From Chromatiaceae bacterium (GTDB taxonomy: Bacteria > Pseudomonadota > Gammaproteobacteria > Chromatiales > Chromatiaceae), in NCBI GenBank assembly GCA_026984455.1, contig JALSSC010000004.1, positions 1 through 64,000 on the forward strand: 64,000 nucleotides of DNA. Reading direction: 5' to 3'. A program made the translations under genes and the position numbers. Below, piece by piece: positions 54,710 to 62,665 of this stretch (within the stretch, counting starts at the first letter, position 1; each line of letters opens with the position of its first letter). Below the pieces are notes generated by a model. The model saw only the letters and a program-made list of their open reading frames with translations. It was not told the origin of the DNA and searched no databases.

Positions 54710-56658
54710 GCAGGGACGGCGAAGTCGCCCCCGAACACTGCTTCGGGCCCTTGCTCGACGCCCTGGACCAGGGGGCCTGGATCGTGAGCGGGGACGGGCG
54801 GCGCACGCTCTACGCCAACCGCGCCCTGGCCGCCATCTATGGACGGACGGTGGCGCAGATCCTCGAACATCCGGATCTATGGCTCGATGTGGTGCACCCC
54901 GAGGACCGCCCGCGGATCGCGGCCACCGCCCACACCCTCCGTGCGGAGGGCCGGGTGAGCAGCGAGTACCGGGTCCTGCGCCCGGACGGCGAGGTGCGTT
55001 GGGTCCTGGAGCAAAAGGTCCTGCTGCGCGATTCCAGCGGGACCCCGCGCTGCATGGGCGGCACCCTCCTCGACATCAGCGAGCGCAAGCAGACGGAGAT
55101 CGAACTGGAGCAGACCCGCCGTCGCGCCCAACAATATCTGGATGTGGCCGAGGTGATGCTCCTCGCCCTCGATACCGAAGGCCGGATCGAGATGCTCAAT
55201 CCCAAGGGCTACCAGGTCCTGGGCCATCCCCTCGGCAGTCTGCAAGGGGCCGACTGGTTCGCCACCTGTCTTCCCGAAGACATGCGCGAGACCGCCCGGA
55301 AACGCTTTGCGGCCCTGTTGGCGGGGGAGGTGGAAGTGCATGTCTACGCGGAGAACGAGGTCCTCACCGGTAGTGGGCGGCGGCGCCTGATCGCCTGGCA
55401 CAACGCCCTGATATATGACCGTCACGGCCACATCTGCGGCACTCTGAGTTCCGGCACCGATATCTCCGAACAGCGCGCGGCCGAGGCCGAGACGCACCAT
55501 CTCCAGCGACAGCTCGCCCAGGCACAGAAACTGGAGGCCCTGGGCCGCCTGAGCAGCGGCATCGCCCACGACTTCAACAATATCCTCGCCAGCGTCCTCG
55601 GTTTTGCCAGCCTGGCCCTGGACCGCTACGCCGGCCAATGTCCGCCCAAGGTGGTGGACTACCTGCGCGAGGTGCGGAGCGCGGGTGAGCGCGCCCGTGA
55701 CCTGGTGGCCCAACTGCTCCACTTCGGTCGTGGTCAAGGCGGCGAGGCGCAACCCCTGGCGCTGGCGCCCTTGATCAAGGAAGTGGTGAAGATGCTCCAT
55801 GCGTCTCTCACCCCCGCCATCCAGTTTCAGCTCGACCTGGATCCGGAGGTTCCGCCGGTGGAAATGGCCCCGGTGGAGGTGCACCAGATCCTGGTGAACC
55901 TGTGCATGAACGCCAGCGACGCCCTGGGCGGCCAGGGCACCATCGGTATCGGTCTCCGACGGTGGCAAGGCCCTGACGCGGAATGCGCCCTCTGCCACCA
56001 GAGGATGAGCGGTGCCTGGGTGGAACTGGTGGTGAGCGATTCGGGTTGCGGTATAGAGCCGGCGACCCTCGGACGGATCTTCGATCCCTTCTTCACCACC
56101 AAGGCCCCTGGCAAGGGCTCCGGCATGGGCCTCGCGGTGATCCGAAACATTCTCGAAGACCGTGGCGCCCATCTCCTGGTGGAGAGCCAACCCCGGATCG
56201 GCAGCCGGTTCCGCATCCTGTTCCCGCCCGCCCCTGGCGGGTCCCTCCGCCAGGACATGGGATCGCCGCTGCGCTTCCAGGCGGCCCTGAGGGGCCGCAT
56301 CCTGGTGGTGGACGACGAGGCCGCGGTGGGCTTCTGGCTCGGTGATCTGTTGCGTATGCACGGCTGCCAGGTGGAGGTGGAGCGGGATGCCCGCACCGCC
56401 CTGGAGCGCTTCGAGCGTGCCCCCAGGGCCTTCGATCTGGTGATCACCGACCTCACCATGCCCGGGCTCTCCGGCCTCGACCTGGCGGCACGTCTGCGGG
56501 CGCTGCGTCCCGATCTGGCGCTGATCCTCTGCTCCGGCCGCCATGACGCCCCGGACCCGGAGCGGGCACGGACCCTGGGGATCCGCCACCTGCTGCCCAA
56601 GCCGGTGGCCGCGGGCGATCTCCTGGGCGCCGTGGCCGAGGTCCTGGGTCGGGGCTGA
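54706..56658 (+). CDS. cytoplasmic hybrid histidine kinase (PAS-PAS-HisKA-HATPase-REC)
   Basis: This 650-residue protein has no membrane helix. It has two PAS domains (LLDALDQGAWIVSGDGRRTL near 15; VAEVMLLALDTEGRIEML near 148) and a HisKA domain with GRLSSGIAHDFNNILASVLG (His288). The HATPase has NLCMNASDALGG, VSDSGCGIEP and GKGSGMGLAV. A C-terminal receiver has ILVVDDEAAVGFWL and phospho-Asp in LVITDLTMPGLSG. A Cys-x2-Cys-His (CALCH) in the ATPase lid is a known variant loop, not a haem site. Coupled by ATGA to the giant c-di-GMP protein, it probably phosphorylates that receiver and the HTH-receiver protein. Confidence 0.93.
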   Translation: MSRDGEVAPEHCFGPLLDALDQGAWIVSGDGRRTLYANRALAAIYGRTVAQILEHPDLWLDVVHPEDRPRIAATAHTLRAEGRVSSEYRVLRPDGEVRWVLEQKVLLRDSSGTPRCMGGTLLDISERKQTEIELEQTRRRAQQYLDVAEVMLLALDTEGRIEMLNPKGYQVLGHPLGSLQGADWFATCLPEDMRETARKRFAALLAGEVEVHVYAENEVLTGSGRRRLIAWHNALIYDRHGHICGTLSSGTDISEQRAAEAETHHLQRQLAQAQKLEALGRLSSGIAHDFNNILASVLGFASLALDRYAGQCPPKVVDYLREVRSAGERARDLVAQLLHFGRGQGGEAQPLALAPLIKEVVKMLHASLTPAIQFQLDLDPEVPPVEMAPVEVHQILVNLCMNASDALGGQGTIGIGLRRWQGPDAECALCHQRMSGAWVELVVSDSGCGIEPATLGRIFDPFFTTKAPGKGSGMGLAVIRNILEDRGAHLLVESQPRIGSRFRILFPPAPGGSLRQDMGSPLRFQAALRGRILVVDDEAAVGFWLGDLLRMHGCQVEVERDARTALERFERAPRAFDLVITDLTMPGLSGLDLAARLRALRPDLALILCSGRHDAPDPERARTLGIRHLLPKPVAAGDLLGAVAEVLGRG

Positions 56659-56731
56659 CCCTGTCTCAGGTCGCCAATGGGCGCACCAGGCGCTTCCCGT
56701 CGAGCCCCCGAAACTCCGTACACATCGAGTG

Positions 56732-56757
56732 TATAATGGTTGATAGGGATCCCCTAT
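56732..56757 (+). promoter_or_regulatory. -10 box and overlapping palindrome before the PAS kinase
   Basis: A perfect TATAAT lies at 56732-56737. Six bases later comes ATAGGG-atc-CCCTAT (56743-56757), an inverted repeat centred about where transcription would start. No good -35 box is seen at 17 bases. A repressor bound here would block the start of the kinase-regulator pair that begins at 56762. Confidence 0.5.
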
Positions 56758-56761
56758 AGCG

Positions 56762-58354
56762 ATGGTCCAGGCCAGGGACGGTCGGCAGACCGGTCCAAGC
56801 ACACTCATGTCACCGAACCTGCCCAATCTTTCATCCGCCGCCGCAGCGCCGCGCCGCCAGAAGATCGAACCGGAACGCCAGAACCACCAATCTTGGCGCA
56901 CTGGCAGCGAGTTGCAGGCGAGCCGCGACCGCTATGCCCAACTCTTCGAGCGCGTCCCGGTGGGCTGCCTGGTCCTGGATCCGGAGGCCCGTATCCGCGA
57001 GTCGAATCTCCGGGCCGCGGCACTCCTCGGACAGGAACCCGCGCGTCTGCGCGGGCGCCCCCTGGCCGCCCTCCTGGCCGCGGACGAGGGGCCGCGCCTC
57101 GCCGCTCATCTGCAGCGGGCGCGGGCCGGCCTGCATGGGGCATCCGCCGAGATGGCCCTGGTCGGCGGCGCCCGGGTGTGCCTGGAGAGCACGCCGCTGG
57201 ACGGGGCCTGGGATCAGGGTTGCCTGATGAGCGTGCTCCGGAAAACGAACGGGCAGCAGGTCCTGTTCGAGGCCCTGGAGGCACAGGTGGCTGCACGCAC
57301 CCGGGAACTCACCGCCACCTGCGCCCGCCTGGAACTGGCCGAGGAGCTGGCGGAGCTGGGGCGTTGGGAATGGTGGCCGGGCGGCAACCGGATCGCCTGG
57401 TCGGCCCAGGTCCATCGCATCTTCGGGATTTCCCCGGAGGCCTTCGCCGGCACCCCCGAGGCCATGCTCTCCCGGGTACATCCCGACGACCGGGAGCGGG
57501 TGGAGGCGGCGGCACGGACCGCGGTCCGCAGGGGGCAGGCCCTGGATATCGAGTACCGTATCCAGCATCCGCGGAAGGGGGTGAGATACCTGCACAGCCG
57601 CGGCCGCCCGCTGTTCGACCACCACGACCGAGTCGTGGCCCTCCACGGGGCGGTGCAGGACGTCACCATGCACAAGCGAGCGGAACGACGTCTGGCCACT
57701 CTAAGCGAGGAGAACCGCCGCCTGGCGAGGCGCTGCATGCGCATTCAGGAGGAGGAACGCCGGGCCTTGGCGCGGGAACTGCACGACGAACTGGGCCAAT
57801 ACCTCACCGCCATCGGCCTCGAGGCCTCTGCCTTGCGCCACCGCCTGCACGACCCCGTGGCCTCCACGGCCCTGGAGGAGATCGGCGCCATCGCCCAACG
57901 GGCCCTGTACCAGGCCCGGCGCATCGGCCGGCGCCTGCACCCGCCCGCCTTGGCCGAACTCGGGCTCCGGGCGGCCATCGGTGAATTGGTGGACGAGTGG
58001 CGCCACCATCTTGGTGAGGTGCGCCTGGAGACCTTCATCGGAGAGGATCTTGAAGGACTCGGGCCGCTCGCAAAACTCGCCCTGTATCGGGTGGTCCAGG
58101 AGGGGCTCACCAACGTGGCCCGGCACGCCCGGGCACAGCGGGTGTGGCTCTGCCTGGAACGCCGCGGGAGTCGTGTGCTGCTGCGCCTGCGTGACGACGG
58201 ACAGGTGGATGGATCGCCCCGGGGCGAGGGGCTGGGCCTGGTCGGTCTGCGCGAACGTATCGAGGGCCTGGGTGGCCGCCTGCGAGCGGGTCCTCTGGGT
58301 ACAGGCGGATTCCTCCTGATCGCGCGTCTGCCCGTGACCGGTCCGCCCTCATGA
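56762..58354 (+). CDS. PAS-domain sensor kinase of the NarX/HisKA_3 family
   Basis: This 530-residue soluble protein has a PAS domain at about 60-155 (LFERVPVGCLVLDPEARIRE), a coiled coil, and a second PAS of PAS_3 type at 200-310 (WWPGGNRIAWSAQVHRIFGI; VHPDDRERVEAA). The HisKA_3 box is ARELHDELGQYLTAIGLEAS (His341) and the short HATPase has YRVVQEGLTNVARHA and GEGLGLVGLRERI. Such kinases pair with NarL-type regulators, and one follows with an ATGA overlap. ATG 56762 directly follows a palindrome; ATG 56807 is an alternative. The signal is presumably cytoplasmic. Confidence 0.92.
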   Translation: MVQARDGRQTGPSTLMSPNLPNLSSAAAAPRRQKIEPERQNHQSWRTGSELQASRDRYAQLFERVPVGCLVLDPEARIRESNLRAAALLGQEPARLRGRPLAALLAADEGPRLAAHLQRARAGLHGASAEMALVGGARVCLESTPLDGAWDQGCLMSVLRKTNGQQVLFEALEAQVAARTRELTATCARLELAEELAELGRWEWWPGGNRIAWSAQVHRIFGISPEAFAGTPEAMLSRVHPDDRERVEAAARTAVRRGQALDIEYRIQHPRKGVRYLHSRGRPLFDHHDRVVALHGAVQDVTMHKRAERRLATLSEENRRLARRCMRIQEEERRALARELHDELGQYLTAIGLEASALRHRLHDPVASTALEEIGAIAQRALYQARRIGRRLHPPALAELGLRAAIGELVDEWRHHLGEVRLETFIGEDLEGLGPLAKLALYRVVQEGLTNVARHARAQRVWLCLERRGSRVLLRLRDDGQVDGSPRGEGLGLVGLRERIEGLGGRLRAGPLGTGGFLLIARLPVTGPPS

Positions 58355-58998
58355 TCAGGCAGGTGGGCCTGTTGCTGGTGGACGACCATCCGGTGGTGCG
58401 CGCCGGCCTCTGTCATCTGTTCGAGGCCGACCCGGGGCTGTGCGTCCTTGGGCATGCCGCCAGCGGTGAGGAGGCCTGCCGGCTCTATCCTGAGCGGCGG
58501 CCCGAGGTGGTGCTGATGGACCTGTCCCTGCCCGGCATGAGCGGCCTGGAGGCGGCGCGGCGCCTGCTCCAGCACCACCCCGGGGCACGTCTGCTCATCT
58601 GTACCATCCACGAGAACCCGGTGCTCGCCGAGCGCGCCCTGGTCCTGGGCATCCTCGGCTACGTGACCAAGTCGAGCGCACCCGATATTTTGATCGAAGC
58701 GGTCAAGACGGTGGCCTCGGGGCGCCGCTTTCTTTCTCCCGACATGGCCCAGGCCCTGGCCCTGAGACGCCTGGAAGGGGACGGTTCGCCATTACAGGGA
58801 CTCTCGCCGCGCGAGTTCGAGGTCTTCCGGCTGGTGGTAGAGGGACGTGGGCGTGGCGAGATCGCCGCCCTCCTGCACCTGAGCCCGAAGACGGTCTCCA
58901 ATCTGCTCAGCCGTATCCGCGGCCATCTCGGGGTCGGCTCCGACCTGGAACTGCTCCATATCGCCCTGTCTCAGGGCCTGATCGACCACCGTTTCTGA
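58351..58998 (+). CDS. NarL/FixJ-family response regulator
   Basis: This 215-residue protein has a receiver (LLLVDDHPVVRAGL; phospho-Asp in VVLMDLSLPGMSG near 55; Lys in YVTKSSAPD near 106) and a LuxR-type HTH (LSPREFEVFRLVVEGRGRGE near 152, then IAALLHLSPKTVSNLLSRIR). It overlaps the kinase by four bases. It lies just before the membrane GGDEF-EAL gene and could control it or the whole island. Confidence 0.95.
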   Translation: MIRQVGLLLVDDHPVVRAGLCHLFEADPGLCVLGHAASGEEACRLYPERRPEVVLMDLSLPGMSGLEAARRLLQHHPGARLLICTIHENPVLAERALVLGILGYVTKSSAPDILIEAVKTVASGRRFLSPDMAQALALRRLEGDGSPLQGLSPREFEVFRLVVEGRGRGEIAALLHLSPKTVSNLLSRIRGHLGVGSDLELLHIALSQGLIDHRF

Positions 58999-59155
58999 AG
59001 CCGCACCCTGCTGCGAAAGGGGCTCGGGAACTCTTCCCTGCCCTGCCGGGGCGGTTCTCCCGGCCCTTCGGGGACCTGCCCCATTCAGAATCAGTGGGTG
59101 CTTGCCGATAATCCATGGCAATCACGCCTTTCCGGGGCGTCCAGCGAGCGATCCG

Positions 59156-62100
59156 ATGCCCATCGACGAGCCCCTTCCCCAACCCTTGATCCGCAACCCG
59201 TCCTGGGTGAGGCCCGGGCTTTTTCTCCTGGGCCTGGGGCTAGGTATGGTCGCCCTCCCGGCCGCGCTGGCCGCGCTCGCGGGACCGGCCTGGCTCGCCT
59301 GGCTGCCCGCCGGCAGCGCCCTCGGCCTGGGTTGCGCGGGTCTCGGTCTGACCGGCCTCGCCGGCGACCGGCCCTGGCTCTATCGCAGCGCCGGCGCCAT
59401 CCTGGTGTTTCTCGGTCTGGTGGCGGTCCTGAACCTGTTGAATGGATTGATCACCCCCGGCAACGGCCTGCTGCCTCACGCCAACCGGGTACAGGTCTGG
59501 TTGCCGGTGAACACCGGCCTGGCCCTGCTCGCCTGCGGTGTCTCTCTGGGCCTCGGGGGGCGCCTGCGGCTCGCCCCCCTGGTGGCCGCCTATCTCGGCC
59601 TAGAGACCCTCCTCGGCCATCTCCTCGGTGCCCCGCCGGCCTACGCCTGGTTCGGGCTCGGCGGCATGACCCTGGGTGGGGCTGTGGGCCTCTGCCTGGC
59701 GGCGGCCGGCGCTCTCCTCTGGGCCTTCACCCTCGGCGCGCGATCTGTGACCGACGAGGATCCACGACGGCAGCGGGGTCGCATCCTCGGCAGCATCGTC
59801 GGCATCATGGTCCTGGCCACCCTACTGGTGGGGTTCAGTGTGGGCCGGGTGCTCTATCAGGCGGAGGTGGCGGTCGAGGCAGACCACCTTGAGCGCCAGG
59901 CCGGGCTCCTGGCGGACGTGCCGTCGATGACCCGTGGGCAGGACCTCGCTGTGGGCACGGCACCATCGGGGCCTGCCTCCCTGGTGAGCCTGGTCGCGCG
60001 GATGGAGGACGGACGGGTGCGCTGGCTCGGTCCCGTGCCCATCGCCGCCAACCCCCATGGCTGGCCCTACGAGTCCATGAGGCGTGCCCTCTCCGGCCGC
60101 CAGGGCCGGCGCGTGGACCCGGACCTCAAGGGCCGCTACTGGTTGTCGGTCTATCGGCCGCTACCGGACAAGGCATTGGGGATGGTGCTCTCCCTGCCGC
60201 TGGACCGCATCCGGGTCCAGTTCCTGCAAACCCTGCTCCTCTCCGGGGGGCTTGCGGCCCTGGTGATCGTCCTGGCCGCGCTCTGGGTGCGGATGGGCAT
60301 CGCCCCCCTGGTGCAGCGCCTGGGGGAGATCTCGGCCCTGCGCGAAAGGGCCCGCTGCCTGGACATGGAGGTACGCGAACGCACCCGCCAGATCGGCGAA
60401 CGGGAGGCCCAGCAGAGGGTCGTCAACCGCATCCTCGCCATCGGCCTCGAAGAACGGCCCTTGGCGGAGCGCCTGCAGGCCTGTCTCGCCGTCCTGTTCT
60501 CCCTGGAGTGGTTGGGCTTCCATCGGCGCGCCGCCCTGTTCGTGCGCCCCGGAACGGCCGGAAAACTGCGCTTCGCCGCCGGTTTCGATCTGGCCCCGGG
60601 GTGGCATCCAGGTTGTGACCGGATCCAGCCGGGGGAGTGCCTGTGCGGCCTGGTGGTCAATTCCGGAGAACGCCTGTACGCCGAGGCCGACGATCCGCGC
60701 CACACCCGCCCCGGCGCGACGCACCAGCCCCATGCCCACCTGATCCTGCCCCTCAAGGTGGAGGGCCGGATCCTCGGGCTGCTCAACCTCTATCCCAAGG
60801 TGGGCCATCGTCCGACCCCGTCCCAGCAGACCCTGTTGGAGGCCCTGGCCAGCGCCTTGGCCGGGGTGGTGGCCAAGGCCGAAGCAGAGGAGGCCCTGAG
60901 GCGCAGCGAGGAACGCTTCGCCCTCGCCGTGGAGGGCGCCACCGACGGGATCTGGGACTGGGACCTGAAGGCGGACCGGGTCTGGCTCTCGGCCCGCTGC
61001 GCCGCCCTCCTGGGGATGGAGGGGCGTGAGGCGTGGGTGACTCCGGAGGACTGGACCGCACGCATCCATGCGGACGACCGCTATGAGTTCGAGCGCGCCC
61101 TGCGCCGCCACCTCGCTGGAGACATGGACTCCTTTCGCTGCGAATACCGCCTGCGCACGGTCGAAGACGGTTTCGCCTGGCGCCTGAGCCGGGGCATGGC
61201 CCTGCGTGATCCCGAGGGGCATCCCTATCGCCTGGCCGGCTCCACCAGCGACATCTCCGGACGCAAGGCCATGGAGCAGGATCTGATGCGCAACGCCCTC
61301 CACGACAGCCTCACCGGCCTGGCCAACCGGGTCCTCCTCGGCGACCGCCTGCAACACGTGCTCGACCTGGTACAACGCCAGTCGGACCATGGATCCGCGT
61401 TGTTGTTCCTGGACCTGGACCGCTTCAAACTCATCAACGACAGCCTCGGCCACCTCCAGGGTGACCGCCTGCTGGAAGAGACCGGGCGACGCCTGAGCCG
61501 CCTGGTCCGGGACGGGGATACGGTGGCCCGACTCGGCGGTGACGAGTTCGTGGTCCTGCTCGAAGGCATGGACGACACCCGGAGGGTGGAAGAGGTGGCG
61601 CAGCGCATCCTCGCCGAGGTGGCCGCGCCCCTGGTGATCGGAGGCAATACCCTGGTGACCTCGGCCAGCATCGGGGTGGTGCGTATCGACGCCGCCTACA
61701 CCCGCATGGAAGAGGTGTTGCGCGATGCCGATACCGCCATGTACGCGGCCAAGGCCGAGGGGGGCAACTGTCGGGTCTATTTCCGGCCCGAGATGCGGGT
61801 CGGGGTGGAACGGCGTTTCCACCTGGAACACGAGCTGCGCCTGGCCCTGGACGAGGGCCAGTTCGAACTCTTCCTGCAACCCATCGTAACCCTGGCGGAT
61901 GGCCGCGTGGCCGGTTTCGAGGCCCTGCTGCGTTGGCGCCACCGCGAGCGGGGCCTGGTCCCGCCGGTGGAGTTCATCCCCCTGGCCGAGGAGACCGGGC
62001 TCATCCTGCCCCTGGGGCGTTGGGTCCTGACGCGCTCCCTGGAGATCCTGAAGGGCCTGCGTGAGGAATGCATGGGCGGGCGGGCGCCCTACATCAGCCT

Positions 62101-62596
62101 CAACGTCTCGCCCCGGCAATTGGCCGATCCCGATCTCGGCGGTCTTCTGGCGCGGACCCTGGAGACCACCGGGGTCCCCCCGGAGGCGGTGCGCCTGGAG
62201 GTCACCGAGAGCGCCCTCATGGCCAACCCGACACATGCGGAAGAGGTCCTCGGTGCCCTCAAGGACCAGGGGGTGAAACTGAGCATGGACGACTTCGGCA
62301 CCGGTTATTCGTCGCTCAGCTATCTCCACCGCTTCCCCATGGACGTGCTCAAGATCGACCGCAGCTTCGTGGGTAGGATCCAGACCGACGCCCGCCAGCG
62401 TGCCCTGGTGGACACCATGTTGGGCATGGCCACCCATCTGGAGATGGACGTGGTGGCCGAAGGGATCGAGGAGGAATCCCAATGTGACCAGCTCAAGGCC
62501 ATGGGCTGCATCTATGGCCAGGGTTATCTGTTCTCCCGGCCGCTGCCGGTGGACGAGGCCCTGGCCTTTCTGCAGTCCCAGGCCGAGGCCGTGTAG
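59156..62596 (+). CDS. membrane GAF-PAS-GGDEF-EAL c-di-GMP turnover protein
   Basis: This protein of about 1146 residues begins with about eight membrane helices (residues 18-225, then 222-245 and 363-385) enclosing a periplasmic segment near 250-350. A GAF domain (about 425-575, with CLCGLVVNSGERLYAEADDP) and a PAS domain (RFALAVEGATDGIWDWDLKA near 588) follow. The GGDEF (RLGGDEFVVLL, residues 794-798) and EAL (GFEALLRWRHRERG, Glu922; VRLEVTESALM; DDFGTGYSSLSYL) domains are both intact. It may make or degrade c-di-GMP depending on input. The start is ATG 59156; the frame extends to a TTG at 59102 without better support. It stands 157 bases after the NarL-type regulator. Confidence 0.93.
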   Translation: MPIDEPLPQPLIRNPSWVRPGLFLLGLGLGMVALPAALAALAGPAWLAWLPAGSALGLGCAGLGLTGLAGDRPWLYRSAGAILVFLGLVAVLNLLNGLITPGNGLLPHANRVQVWLPVNTGLALLACGVSLGLGGRLRLAPLVAAYLGLETLLGHLLGAPPAYAWFGLGGMTLGGAVGLCLAAAGALLWAFTLGARSVTDEDPRRQRGRILGSIVGIMVLATLLVGFSVGRVLYQAEVAVEADHLERQAGLLADVPSMTRGQDLAVGTAPSGPASLVSLVARMEDGRVRWLGPVPIAANPHGWPYESMRRALSGRQGRRVDPDLKGRYWLSVYRPLPDKALGMVLSLPLDRIRVQFLQTLLLSGGLAALVIVLAALWVRMGIAPLVQRLGEISALRERARCLDMEVRERTRQIGEREAQQRVVNRILAIGLEERPLAERLQACLAVLFSLEWLGFHRRAALFVRPGTAGKLRFAAGFDLAPGWHPGCDRIQPGECLCGLVVNSGERLYAEADDPRHTRPGATHQPHAHLILPLKVEGRILGLLNLYPKVGHRPTPSQQTLLEALASALAGVVAKAEAEEALRRSEERFALAVEGATDGIWDWDLKADRVWLSARCAALLGMEGREAWVTPEDWTARIHADDRYEFERALRRHLAGDMDSFRCEYRLRTVEDGFAWRLSRGMALRDPEGHPYRLAGSTSDISGRKAMEQDLMRNALHDSLTGLANRVLLGDRLQHVLDLVQRQSDHGSALLFLDLDRFKLINDSLGHLQGDRLLEETGRRLSRLVRDGDTVARLGGDEFVVLLEGMDDTRRVEEVAQRILAEVAAPLVIGGNTLVTSASIGVVRIDAAYTRMEEVLRDADTAMYAAKAEGGNCRVYFRPEMRVGVERRFHLEHELRLALDEGQFELFLQPIVTLADGRVAGFEALLRWRHRERGLVPPVEFIPLAEETGLILPLGRWVLTRSLEILKGLREECMGGRAPYISLNVSPRQLADPDLGGLLARTLETTGVPPEAVRLEVTESALMANPTHAEEVLGALKDQGVKLSMDDFGTGYSSLSYLHRFPMDVLKIDRSFVGRIQTDARQRALVDTMLGMATHLEMDVVAEGIEEESQCDQLKAMGCIYGQGYLFSRPLPVDEALAFLQSQAEAV

Positions 62597-62665
62597 GCGG
62601 GCAGACCCGATGGACCAGGACTGGGCCGGCAGGATGGGCAAAGCGCAGCCTGTCCATCTGATGCA

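Noticed and set aside
55981-56000. CALCH in the hybrid kinase as a possible haem c site
   Set aside because: The protein is cytoplasmic without a signal peptide, and paired cysteines at this point of the ATPase lid are a common variant in hybrid kinases.
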